Source: Incurvaria masculella (Eukaryota; Arthropoda; Insecta; Lepidoptera; Incurvariidae). From it: a stretch of 64,000 nt of DNA. The notes below the pieces were generated by a model, which saw nothing but the letters and a program-made list of their open reading frames with translations, did not search any database and was not told the DNA's origin. Below are positions 41,735 through 52,246 of the stretch, one piece after another (within the stretch, counting starts at the first letter, position 1; every line of letters begins with the position of its first letter). The position numbers and the translations under genes were made by a program. The DNA lies in contig OX335642.1 in NCBI GenBank assembly GCA_946894095.1, positions 21,215,021-21,279,020 of the forward strand, read 5' to 3'.

Positions 41735-42062
41735 TGACGTGCCCGACGACGCCCATGGGTTTTCGAACTTTCACTTGGGTTCCAAAAACCATGCCGGCAG
41801 GCCAATTCCAAGCGAATGTTTTAATGACCCCATCCCAGGTCGTACCTACTAGGGTGGAAAATAGATTGGCAGGTAGTCGATTCCATAGTTTACAGACTCT
41901 ATAGATAAAGGATGTAGAGGATCGGCTGGTTCTTATTTTCGGAATGTCGTCAGTGGATGGGTGCATTCACTGCCCACCGTCGAGCGTTATGCAGCTCCGA
42001 TGAGCATTCTCCATTGTAGAGACGATAGAGCACAGAGAGAGACAATACATTCCTTCGGAGTT
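41735..42062 (-). mobile_element. LINE-D 3' end
   Basis: The complement encodes SFIYRVCKLWNRLPANLFST followed by GVIKTFAWNWPAGMVFG, the RT tail, preceded by PSTDDIPKIRTSRSSTS and by 'ggagaatgctcatcggagct' (also in copy 47093). Several frameshifts. The plus-strand landmark is 'cccgacgacgcccatgggt'. Confidence 0.75.
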
Positions 42063-42765
42063 TGGCTGTATATTTACCTTACAAATTTAAATATTAAATC
42101 GACCTTAGCATAGATTTAGATAGCGAACGTCAAACAACGTACAACATTGCCGAAATTTCTAGCCAGCGCCATCTCCCGTCACTGCCAGAACTAGTTACAC
42201 CTTCATTTACCTAAGCGTGATTCCAAATTCCTAGGTAGGCATAAGGAAAACGTTACATTTTAACTATAAATTAAGTAATCATTGCAAATAAAAAAAACGT
42301 TGATATTCATCTGTTTCTATTGAATGTATTCTGAAATGTGATTTGCTACGCCACTTGTGGACTTTTATTATCCCTATTCAACTCTGGTATGACGTTAGCA
42401 ATCTGAGATAGATCTTCAATCTATGACCTTAGTAATGATATTAATACGAGTCTGAGATTTGTGTACTAGGTCTATTTAAAAAGGAAGTTACTTGTACATT
42501 TCCGTGTTATCTTATCCACGCCGTTATCACGCCGCGGCGGGTCACCGTTTCGCAGACTTCCCGCGTAAAGAATGCGCGCGCAGGTGGAGTCGCTTGTTGT
42601 TTACGCCATTTCAGTATAATCAGTATGTAATGTTGCAACAATGTTTTTCGAAGGATGAATGTGCGTTGTTATTCGGATTCTCGCTTCTGCGCAATTCTCT
42701 GATAACGATGTCTCGCACGTTTCGCAATAATAGACTAGGGACATTATAGCTTTTCTTTTTATGCC
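42063..42765. other. No gene; CpG patch at 42520-42600
   Basis: AT-rich around a small CpG-rich patch ('cacgccgcggcgggtcacc'). Nothing else identified. Confidence 0.4.
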
Positions 42766-42922
42766 ACTAAATATTGATGGCTAATACCACCACCACCATG
42801 ATATGACCATCTTTTCATCCAATGAGATGGTAACAATCCTACCACCTAGTAGGGGACAGGGACCTACAGTTTTACAGCTCGTATTCGTGAAAAAATGCAA
42901 TTATCCAACGACCAACTCAGAA
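42766..42922 (-). mobile_element. SINE-A copy, internally deleted
   Basis: Reverse tail 'tattgatggctaataccacc' jumps directly to 'gaccatcttttcatccaatg' (about 120 bp lost), then 'cctaccacctagtaggggac' and linker 'atgcaattatccaac'. Confidence 0.8.
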
Positions 42923-42983
42923 CTTTTACCGCATTTAAAAAGAATATAATTGGGCCCAATGCATTTCTTCCCGTAAATATCGT

Positions 42984-43252
42984 AAGCCAACTAAGGCTGA
43001 CCGTGGTTTGGATTCCACGTATTCTAGGGGCCCTTTCTTACTTACCTGTGGTAGGGTTAATCCCGCCCATGATGACCGCATTGGATGACCGATGGTCGAA
43101 GCGGCAATGAAAATCTTCCGTGTATTCCATCCAGTTCAATGTAGCTGTGCAATAAATGGAAGGTCCTGGCATGAAACCTAGTTGGGCTAATATCATAACA
43201 GTAGGTGTGCTAGTAGCCATCCAGTTACTTACAAAAACATAAACTGGGCGGG
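42984..43252 (+). mobile_element. SINE-A copy, head reduced
   Basis: Begins 'aaggctgaccgtggtttgga', the 5S-type junction wording, then the body with 'gaccgatggtcgaagcggca', 'ccatccagttcaatgtagct', and the tail 'gccatccagttacttac'. The 5S-like head itself is absent. Faces the reverse copy at 42766. Confidence 0.8.
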
Positions 43253-43283
43253 GATTTGAACCCATGACTTCAGGTATGTAAAG

Positions 43284-43353
43284 CAAGTACAAATATTCGG
43301 CAGATACTGTCATGGCTGATATCATGACAGTATCTGCCGAATATTTGTACTTG
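43284..43353. repeat. Perfect 31-bp inverted repeat
   Basis: 43284-43314 is the exact reverse complement of 43323-43353, with an 8-nt spacer 'gctgatat'. The right arm lies inside duplicated SINE-A tail wording ('gatatcatgacagta' at 43319-43333 and again at 43355-43369). Confidence 0.92.
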
Positions 43354-43405
43354 TGATATCATGACAGTAAGCGTGGTATTAGCCATCCTTATGTAGTTCT
43401 GTTCA
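43354..43405 (+). mobile_element. SINE-A tail fragment
   Basis: 'tgatatcatgacagtaagcg' and 'tggtattagccatcct', immediately after the inverted repeat. Confidence 0.75.
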
Positions 43406-43803
43406 AATATAATAGCAATATACGGAGATAGCTTGAGAAGAAACCATCTTATTTACTGAAAACAACAAATGCTAATCCAAATTAAATAAACCAGTTCCTC
43501 GCTTATTCTATTCGTGTATGTTGTGCAATAAACCTAGCAGGTACCCGGCATGACGCAACCGGAATACTCTGATTCATTCAAGTCCATGGAAGTGTCCTGA
43601 ACATGTCCGAACACGTTTTTGATGACCTGTCGAAAAGTCTTGTCAGATTATTATAGCTTACAAAAAAATGCGAATTAGGTCCGATGGTACCAACCTGATG
43701 GTGGTATATTCATGAAAGCAAACACGAGAAGTTCTCGTGTTCGCTCTCCTGAGTAGATATGCTGATACCGGCGAGCGACGTAGCGACGATATGGAGATGG
43801 AAA
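43406..43803. other. No gene recognised
   Basis: A short reverse SINE-A scrap ('ccgatggtaccaacctgatg' at 43681) is present. Otherwise unassigned. Confidence 0.4.
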
Positions 43804-43978
43804 GTTGTCAACCCTATTAATAATACTTTGTGTGAAATGATACAAACGACGATTACACAAATTATGATGGAAATCGAAAAATAAAACAGTAAACAGATAA
43901 GAGTTTAAAGAAAACATTTACAAACAGCAACACGATAACCTGTAAAGAGGCCTTACATGAATCCTGTTATCTGGTTTT
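43804..43978 (+). repeat. RptI copy 1
   Basis: 'gttgtcaaccctattaataa', 'tactttgtgtgaaatgatac', 'taaagaggcctta', 'atcctgttatctggttt' match 46898-47086 in the same order and orientation. Class unknown. Confidence 0.75.
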
Positions 43979-44029
43979 CCGCCGGCGGGGTGACAAATAA
44001 AGATGAAAAGTTGTCAAGGGGGAACGGCA

Positions 44030-44110
44030 CAACGTATAAAATGCAGATCGTATAAAAATTAAAACCATGCACAACGTATAATCGGCAGATCGTATAATTT
44101 TATACGAAGC
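44030..44110. repeat. 'cgtataa' motif cluster 1
   Basis: Four occurrences alternate between 'cacaacgtata' and 'gcagatcgtata' contexts, ending in the inverse 'tttatacgaagcgcatg'. See the larger cluster at 46285-46890. Confidence 0.7.
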
Positions 44111-44115
44111 GCATG

Positions 44116-45017
44116 AAGAAGTTGAAAACACAGAACAAAGAAGGGATAGAAATAGCATAGATGAGGGTTTGTAAGGAAACCGCCGTGACTCTACGCACAC
44201 GAACATGATTGTCTCCTATTTTCGATCACATTGAAATCGTTCCTCTGGTTGGCTACACATCATTGAAGCAAAATAAAGTATTTAATTTTCAAACGCAATC
44301 GAAACTAGGCCTTATTTCAAAACAGATTGATTTGTTAATTACCGACTTTTAACATGTAGTAATGACGTTCTCTAGTTGATCTACATGGAGCAAATCTTAA
44401 ACTACAAATAAAATGCAGGAAATGAAAATTAAGTTTAAGGATAAAGTAACCTTATGTGTATACAGCAAAGTTGCTTACTATTTGCGTTGTTATAGGTGAT
44501 TTACGTCACACGACAAAACCACGCGCTACTCGAATATGTCAAAGCTACTCATTTACAGTGTTGGAGTGTTTTGACGAAGCTAACAAAATATTACCGTATT
44601 ATTTGGAAAATTATTATAATCAGAGATAAAATGACTAAAAATATCGTACCACGACAAAGTAAGTCCTAATAAACAAAAAAGCCTCATTGTGATAATCAGT
44701 ATTTACGGTCCTATTTTCCGAACTGGAAGACTAGGCCTTAGTATTCATTGTATATCTAAGAAATAACATTCAAATATTGCAAAATGTGATTCTATTTGAA
44801 GCGAAGTGACAATTTTCGTATCTTAGGACTGATAATAATATATGTAAAGGTTTTAATGTCACGGTATTAAATAGTACCGACGGTACATTTATCGCACAAA
44901 TATGATAAAATCCCAGCACTGCATAGTCATGAGAGCTACTCAATTAGGGATGTGGCTAAATTGTGACGTCATCCGTCAGAGTATCGATATATTTTGTACT
45001 ACATTTTATTAAACAAT
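44116..45017. other. No gene recognised
   Basis: About 0.9 kb of AT-rich DNA without identifiable features. Confidence 0.4.
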
Positions 45018-45190
45018 ATATCGTAACGTTTTGACCGAGCGAAGCGCGAAGTTTCTCGTTTCAGCTTGGGCAAAAATGCTTTTGTATATCCGGCGACCGG
45101 CTGTCCGCCTATGCGGCTGTTCTCCTCTACAAGTCGCATTTCTAAACCGATTCTCGTGAAAGTTTGTGTCCAGGTTCGATCGCCAACCAC
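45018..45190 (-). repeat. RptC copy 2
   Basis: 'gaccgagcgaagcgcgaagt', 'cgtttcagcttgggcaaaaa' and 'aagtcgcatttctaaaccga', the reverse of RptC copy 1 wording with a better preserved middle. Confidence 0.65.
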
Positions 45191-45423
45191 AAACATTTGC
45201 CCCCAACCACTAGATGTCAGTCAATATATTTATTTACCATTCAGAATCAGTTAGTTTAATCTAGCCTTTAAACATTAATTAAGAAAGATTCAGTTCATTA
45301 TTTAATAATTGCTTCCGTTATATTAATATACAAACAGAAACAGAGAGAGTGCAGATTTCAGATTACATTGTTTTTTTTTTTGTAATGTAGGTATAATACA
45401 TAATTATATGCGAATTACTAACG

Positions 45424-45548
45424 CCCGGTTCCACCACCTCCAGCTACAAAAATCCCAAAGTTATCTTTCAGTTACATCATACAAATATTGCATGTAGCCG
45501 AAAGTTAACTATCGGATTTCAGGTAACTGGAGGTGGTGAAAACAGGTG
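45424..45548. mobile_element. Foldback MITE-like element
   Basis: The left half from 'ccggttccaccacctccag' and the right half to 'ctggaggtggtgaaaacagg' form an imperfect inverted repeat of about 50 bp per arm with an ~18-nt loop ('atcatacaaatattgcat'). No coding capacity. Target duplication not evident. Confidence 0.65.
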
Positions 45549-45662
45549 TAAGTGATATACCGGAAACCAGCCTAGGTTGGTACAATAAAATTCAATAAAA
45601 TACAGCCGGTGCGGTAATGAACCAGTACTCGTTTTCTGACTAGTTTAATATATATAGCCATA

Positions 45663-45745
45663 GCACTAAAGCTCTCTCGGGAATGCGGTGTAATATCCTA
45701 ATTTAATAACAATTGTTGTTATATTAATCATCCATGTCCAATCAT
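45663..45745 (+). mobile_element. SINE-A tail fragment
   Basis: 'tcgggaatgcggtgtaatat' and 'taatcatccatgtccaat', tail only. Confidence 0.65.
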
Positions 45746-46284
45746 CACTGTAAACATACATAAACATCGATAGCTCAATGTCGATTCGATGTGTCACATC
45801 CCTTATTGAGTAGCTGAGGCATCACCTTAGAATATAAAAATAATCGTGAATGACAGAAATTTCGAGAACAATGTATGAGATTGATGCAAACCAATCCTTA
45901 AAATGTGGGTATTAGAGTAAATTTTTGTTTGACTTTTGAAGTGTTCGTCAAATTTTGCATACATTTTCGAATTTAAATCGAAATTAAATAAAATAAAACT
46001 TATCGATGGTATGATATGCCTCCTTTTGTTAAACTGTGTGTTCGGCTATCGTTTTTGCACTCCAAAATGGCACAATAGGGCATCGTTCTTGCTTCGCGAG
46101 TTTATCGTCCAGTAGTTGCGGTCGACAGCGCCGAAGTAGTGACGAATCACGACTGCTGAGCGCGAATCACGAAGTGCGCCGAGTCCCGCGTACTAGTGGC
46201 TACGCTGTTTCCGCCTACTTACTCCTTCTACCCGTTCTTTTTGTTCTGTGGTTGAAAAGATAAAATAACTGTTTTCTTCATGCA
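45746..46284. other. No gene; mildly CpG-rich 46050-46230
   Basis: The CpG-enriched patch includes 'gcggtcgacagcgccgaag'. No exon identified. Confidence 0.35.
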
Positions 46285-46410
46285 TATCGTATAAAAGTCA
46301 CAACGTATAAAGTTATAGCATCTGCATTGAGCCTTATATTCAATCGAAAACTGTTTATTTAACAATAAAAGAGAACCATGCTTATCGTATAATGTGAAAA
46401 TGTTTCATTC
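46285..46410. repeat. 'cgtataa' motif cluster, left part
   Basis: 'gcatatcgtataaaag', 'cacaacgtataaag' and 'gcttatcgtataatg' within about 110 bp. Confidence 0.65.
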
Positions 46411-46487
46411 AATAAACGCCCGAAACATCATACATTTAAAGTATATACTCGCGCGCCAATTTATTTGTTCTCAATTAAACAAAATTG

Positions 46488-46586
46488 GGTAAGGTTAGGT
46501 TAGGTTGGGCTAGGTTCGGTTAGGTTAGGTTAGGTAAGGTTAAGTTAGGTTAGGTTAAGTTAAGTTAGATTAGATTAGGTTAAGTT
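46488..46586 (+). repeat. Interstitial telomere-like (TTAGG)n tract
   Basis: About 100 bp of degenerate TTAGG units, with variants TTAAG, TTGGG, TTCGG and TTAGA. TTAGG is the canonical insect telomere unit. Flanked on both sides by 'cgtataa' motif clusters. Confidence 0.82.
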
Positions 46587-46709
46587 TGAGGCAATATTTT
46601 CCTCTGTATCAAATACGGCTTTATAGCAATTTCAGCTTTAAATGTTTGCTCTAATAACGCTTTATGCAGTGCGTGTCATTTTATTCGTACTGCATGGTTT
46701 TCTTTTTTT

Positions 46710-46890
46710 GTGAATTTTATACGTTGTGACTATTATACATTCTGCATGATGAAAAGAGTTGATTTTATTTTTAAACTTTCTTCATGCACAACGTATAAAA
46801 TTATACATTTTGCATTTTATACGATATGCATGGTTTTGAAGTTTTGCACAAAACTGATTTTATACGTTGTGAATTTTATACGTAGTGAAT
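46710..46890. repeat. 'cgtataa' motif cluster 2
   Basis: Five occurrences in alternating orientation: 'ttatacgttgtga' (46717), 'cacaacgtataaaatt' (46779), 'ttttatacgatatgcatgg' (46808), 'ttttatacgttgtga' (46859) and 'ttttatacgtagtga' (46874). The inverted pairs can form hairpins. Confidence 0.75.
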
Positions 46891-46897
46891 ACGACTC

Positions 46898-47086
46898 GTT
46901 GTCAACCCTATAAATAATACTTTGAGTAAAATGATACATACTCTGTTATGCAAATCGAAACATAAACCAATAAACTGATAATGGTATAGAGCAAACAGTA
47001 ATACGATAAAAAAACAGCTGTTAAGAGGCCTCGTCTTACATAGAAAACTTTGTAAATTACAAAAAATATATCCTGTTATCTGGTTT
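46898..47086 (+). repeat. RptI copy 2
   Basis: Same blocks as copy 1 (43804). Its left edge touches 'cgtataa' cluster 2, whereas copy 1 has its cluster on the right. Confidence 0.75.
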
Positions 47087-47092
47087 AGCTGA

Positions 47093-47421
47093 TAAAATAA
47101 TGCAATGGAGAATGCTCTTCGGAGCTGCATAACGCTGTCCCTCCATCCCCTTGCTACCACCGCACAACGAGGAACAGGCAGGGAATGCACCAATTCACCG
47201 TCGACATTTCCATAACAAGAACCCAACGATTCTCTAGATATTTTATCTATAATTTCTGTAAACTATGGAATCGACTCTCTGCCGAGGTTTTTCCCTCAAA
47301 GTAAAACCTAGGGTCCTTCAAACATGGTGATTTTCGCAGCCACTGTGAAAGGTCCAAAAGCCCATGGGCGTCGTCGGGCGCCTTTTTAGTGAGGCCCTGT
47401 GGCACTATGCCGCGCTTAACA
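47093..47421 (+). mobile_element. LINE-D 3' end, sense
   Basis: The plus strand encodes the RT tail YFIYNFCKLWNRLSAEVFP then NLGSFKHG, with frameshifts, the landmark 'agcccatgggcgtcgtcgg', and a 3' UTR ending 'gccgcgcttaacat' before an A-run. RptB copy 7 begins in that A-run. Confidence 0.75.
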
Positions 47422-47422
47422 T

Positions 47423-47727
47423 AAAACCGGCCAAGTGCGACTCGGACTCGCACACGAAGGGTTCCGTACCATCGTACAAGACTTAATTTAAAAAAAAAAT
47501 CACGTTTTTGTATGGGGCCCACCTTTAATCTTTATTATTTTTTAATTTTAGCTATTTGTTGTATTTGTTATAGCGGCAAAATAAATACACACTCTGTGAA
47601 AATTTTAGCTGCCTACCTATTACGGTTCATGAGATACAGCCCTGTGACAGACGGAAGGACGGACAGACAGCGGAGACTTAGTAATAGCGTTCCGTTTTCA
47701 CCCTTTGGGTACGGAACCCTAAAAAAA
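47423..47727 (-). mobile_element. RptB copy 7
   Basis: Complete: 'aaccggccaagtgcgactcg' to 'accctttgggtacggaaccc'. About 300 bp. Body 'gcggcaaaataaatacacac'. Inserted at the A-tail of LINE-D. Confidence 0.92.
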
Positions 47728-50149
47728 GGTAACGATACACATTGTGGCCATAAATTAATAATTCATTGTGTAAATGTATTTGGCCACACATATATTGAAT
47801 GTTATAGCATTCGGGTATTGTATAGCTGCATTAAAGTTGAATGACTCATTAAAAGACCTGAGGACGGAGGCAGAACCCTGGGAAATGAGGATTTTCCGGC
47901 GTGACTCACTTCAACTAATTCTGTGGTTGAGTGTGCGACTACGCAGGAAGAAACTGCCTCCTTGCACACTGTGACCAAGGGTAACCGACAGACACGAACC
48001 AAAATGGGCTTAGGAACATGTTGTTCATTTATCAGATCGTTTAATTGCGGGGCCTAAAGTAACAACGTATCGTTTTCCAGGAAATTTTAATATCTTAAAA
48101 AAATCCCTCGTAAATATGAACTGTGTCATTTCATCAGCCTTGACCGTAATTTGCTGATAAACAAGCTTATGTTATTTCTGAAAAATATTTATTGACATGT
48201 TGCATTATCATTTAATTGTATCAGCTACACCTTAATTAAAATTGGCACTGTGGTATTAACCGCTTACTCTGTTTTACCTGGAATAAATATTTTTATCATA
48301 AGAATAATTCCTCTACACAAAACTAACCTTACCTAAAATGGCCACATTTGCGAACGGGTTTCATTGAAAATATTCGTTTATGAAAAACATTAAAGTGCAA
48401 ATGTAGGTTAAATTTTCGAAGGTGATTGCGAACAAATATTTTTTACCGAATTTTCACCCGATTAATCTTCGCTGCTGTACCCGGTTGCACTCGGGACTAT
48501 TTCGATAAGACTATTTCCAGGATAATAAATCGCCTCTGACCTATGACACTCTCCGACCAATGCGCTATATGCATTACTCTTTTGCTGTGTGAAATAACGA
48601 CGAACAAACCAATACAATTTCGCATTTAAAATATTATTAGGGATTTTCAAGAAGTGCGCCGCGTGCGAAAGGAGAGGGGGTGCGGCGGGTAGCGGGCGAG
48701 GGGAGGGGGGGGGGTCTGCACCGGCAAGGTTAACGGCATTCAGCGCAGTCGCCTGCGCTAAGCGGACGCTTACATGGCCGCCGTGATGCAACTCCACGCC
48801 TGCAACTCTAAAACAGAACACAAACATTGTGCAATTCCCTTAAATTTGAAATTGCTGATGTTGGCGGATATTGAATGGAATTGTTGTACTCGCATGTTTT
48901 TAAATCATTGAAGCAAATTCTTCTCACTTCGTGTGTTATTAATAATTTTAAATATTATATTTATGCACGATGCCTTACTGGACAAATCTTTTTCGACACA
49001 AATATTATGTGCAGCAACGGTGTAAACCTTGTAACAAATTTGGAAATATTGTAATAATATATACAAATTCTTGTTACGTGCTCATTTCCTACTCCCTTGC
49101 TTTTGATTTATGCCAAATTCACTACACTGGTAAAAATACCCTTTCCTGCATTTTTAAATGTGTTTGAAAGCATACAAACAATTGAATTTCCAACTCCGTG
49201 TCTTTTACTGCATTTAATTATTTCTGTATGCGAAGTTAGTTGAAGTTTTCCACAACATAAAACAAAAATATATACAAAATGGGCAAACGTAAAAATAGCA
49301 TCAGTATGAAAATTCCATAGGCTGGTAAAAGATTTAATTTATAGAAATACATATGTATATTGCTAGGGTATTAAAATTATAAGACTACGAAATATTTATT
49401 TTGGTCAGATATTTACAAATTCATAACTTACATAAAACTCTATGTTATCAAAAACATTTAGATTTCATATAAATACGATTTTTAAAAAAAAAATTAAATA
49501 ATATTTTAAAGCATGTATAAAAAAATGTGGATGCATAAAAAAAATGCTGAAATGTATTGGTATATTCAATTGAAAGTAAACATATTGTCTGTTCAAATTA
49601 TTTAGGCAGGCATACAACTTTCTTTTGAAATTCTAGTATTTTACTCTCCTTAAAATATCTTAATTATCTGTGCTCATGACCCATAGAGTTGACAGGAAAA
49701 ATCTATCATTGATCTTTTGCAGAGTGGTAGTTGTTAAGTGTTGTTCACTGCAACGTTAATTTTCTAAATCGCACAGTAAATGATTTCTTGATTTATTAAT
49801 GATAAATGCAACTGGAAATTCTGGCATCATGTAACCCCGCACCTCGTCCAGCCCCTCAATTGGTTTATTTGTCTCGCTTGAGGCCGACTGGCGACTATTT
49901 TAGGCGTCGCCTGCGACTGCAACTCTTTGTTGGACGGAGGCCCTTACCCCTTGCTGCTGGCCACTCTCACTCCTCACCTCGCCTCGAACCTTTATGTAGA
50001 GGTCTGCTTTCTGCCAGGTCGTTTACCTCTACATTTTGTCGTAGGGTAAGGGTTAGGATTATTAAGAGTTATCAGACCAAAGGCAGGTACTCAGAAAATC
50101 TACCTCACCTCGTGAAATCAGCCGCGCAGATTGAGTGAAAGCCAGCTTG
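47728..50149. other. No gene recognised; GC-rich patch 48655-48790
   Basis: 2.4 kb, mostly AT-rich. The GC patch has a G-run of nine. A 121-codon complement frame (48462-48827) runs through it without motifs. 49805-50130 is moderately GC-rich and lies downstream of the RT fragment on the complement, perhaps part of the same old LINE. Confidence 0.35.
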
Positions 50150-50475
50150 AAAAGCAGTGCGTTGCACCAAACCCGGTCAAAAGCTTTCTCGATATCCTGG
50201 CCCTACCTTCGCCATTATTTACGAGCGCATCTCATGTGACACGGATGATCGCTGAGGAGTTCATTACTCGCTAGATAATACACCAACTGAGAGTTGATAA
50301 TGCGCTCCGTCACTATTAAGAGACATAGGCTATGGTGGAGATAGTTGGCCCTTCTGATCAATCGCCTTTCTTTGTGAACGATGACTAATTTGAAAGCCGC
50401 AACCACACATCCGCAGTGGAGACGATAGGCGGAAGAGGTTAGGATGGATAGTAATTCTGGAGCGCAGATCTTCAG
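50150..50475 (-). mobile_element. Degenerate non-LTR reverse transcriptase fragment
   Basis: The complement encodes TERIINSQLVYYLASNELLSDH, then after a frameshift DIEKAFDRVWCNALLFKL. These match the RT-domain blocks 'MERIINSQLL-YLE---L(I)SD-QYGFR' and 'DI-KAFDRVWH-ALL-KL', which contain the first catalytic Asp. Upstream AAFKLVIVHKERR resembles '-A-V-PV-KKGDRS'. Frameshifts and missing blocks (including the FADD box) show it is dead. Clade not assigned. Confidence 0.7.
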
Positions 50476-51548
50476 CACCAACCGAAGATATAAAGTTGGA
50501 CTCCTGAGAAAGTTAGAATCATACGAACAAAGATTGCCTATTATTTATCCCTTTTTTCCCCTAAAATTTATATTGCGAACTATGTATCATACGTATAATT
50601 TTTTAAAAGAAAACGTTGTTGGATCTTTCCCATTCGATATTCTATACATTTTAATGCATAATATAGCAATGTTATTTCGGACAGGAGTAACCCTAAATTT
50701 TCTTATGTCCACTGCTGAAGTTCAAGGACGGAACGTCTTTCTGGAAATAGAGGAAATGTTTTCAGCATCTTTTTCGCTTTGGGTTGAAAACAATTACGGG
50801 TGAATTTATTGCTGCAAACAGCGATCTCACAGCTGCCTAATTCAAAACCTGCCAAGTCATGGTCAAGCATTGTTTGTCTGCGTTCATCTGAGATACATAT
50901 TTTAATATAATTGTGGTATTGCTACATGAATGTTAATATATAAAATATATCAACCTGAAATTGTATGTACATTTTCGGTTAAACATAATTTTGTGTTTTA
51001 CTCATTTATAAATCAACAATCAATAGTTTACCGTCTTTCATTTTCCACTAAACGCAGTTACCAGAAATTCCCTATGGTTACCATAAATCAAAAGAGCATG
51101 TCAGACAGTTTCCAGAAACTCTCAACCGGGTAAAATTAACCTGTTTTACTAAAATACCCACCGATTCTTATAGTACAGTCTACGGGCTCGTTTAGGGCGT
51201 AGGTAATACAGGTAGGTGGGTCCAATACATATATATATTTTACCTGAACAGTGAAACTGTCCTTGTGACAGTAATAATTCAGACACTGAAATATTTCCGT
51301 CAAAATTAGCTAACACCACTTAAAATACACTTGCGGTGACGCAAGTTTCGTTAAGTTTTAGAGTAGGGTCGCCGCCGCCATGCGTCACGCTGGGCTGGCG
51401 AGGCGGGCGGGGAGGGGGTGGAGGCGTCGCGACGCCGACGCTTACCCAACGAGGGGTGGGTCACAGCCAGGGCAGACACAATCGTGACGCGTTCCAGCCC
51501 CCGCGGTGTGGGCACAGAATAAGTAATATGTCGGTTTCTGTTGTACAT
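50476..51548. other. No gene; GC-rich patch 51360-51515
   Basis: A 119-codon plus frame (50444-50803) overlaps the RT fragment in antisense and has no motif. The GC patch ('gggcggggagggggtgg') is unassigned. Confidence 0.35.
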
Positions 51549-52049
51549 AAAAAAAAATTCCAAAAAAACTACTTAAAAAAAAGCACTAAAAAGTAAAAAA
51601 TAATTGTCATTTTTGTAGTTACGATTAGTTATTTTTTGAGTTGGCGTTAGCGGGCACGCGCTGTGCCAGACAAGCGAACCTTGGCTTCCTTGGCAGACAC
51701 CGACTTTTTTTTATTTGTTTATTTTTAATGAATCTGAAGTACACTAACTTATTTGTACACGCCCTTTCCAACAAAAAAGAATCATCGAAATCCGTTGGCA
51801 TTATATTGAGTTATACGTTCATTTGTCGCGCACATACATAATACAAATTTAAGACTTATGTGATTTTCTCATGGATATCATTGTCAGAACTATACCAAAT
51901 TAAAATAGGACTACACGGAAAGCACCAGCTTTAAAATTAAAAAATCGTCTTTAAAATCTGTTCACCCAGGCGAAAGTTATGAGGTAACAAACATAAAAAA
52001 ACATACAGACGAATGGAGAACCTGCTCCTTTTTTGAAGTCGGTTAAAAA
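51549..52049 (-). mobile_element. RptM element (~500 bp)
   Basis: In reverse it opens 'ttaaccgacttcaaaaaagg' and 'ggttctccattcgtctgtat', then 'gttacctcataactttcgcc'. The other end contains 'aagcactaaaaagtaaaaaa' and 'gtagttacgatta'. I recognise this as a common lepidopteran non-autonomous repeat. No coding capacity. Confidence 0.6.
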
Positions 52050-52197
52050 TAATTAATAAAAAAAATGTGATGCCTTTCAATTCACTCTACTATTTACCAA
52101 AGTATTTTGCATAAAACCACAGTTATTTTTCAATTAGGTACCCATATTATAGTACACATCCACAGTAGACTACAATCGTTTATCACTTAATTTTTTA

Positions 52198-52246
52198 TTA
52201 TCGGACATGAATGTCTAATACCACACCCTTCGTCCCGGAAGTAAAG
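52198..52246 (-). mobile_element. SINE-A tail scrap
   Basis: 'ttatcggacatgaatgtcta' and 'taccacaccc', reverse tail. Confidence 0.55.

Noticed and set aside
48462..48827. 121-codon complement frame
   Set aside because: Driven by a GC-rich patch with Pro/Ala runs. No motif, and the ends are AT-rich noise.
50444..50803. 119-codon plus frame
   Set aside because: Its start is antisense to the RT fragment and the remainder has no recognisable domain or splice context.
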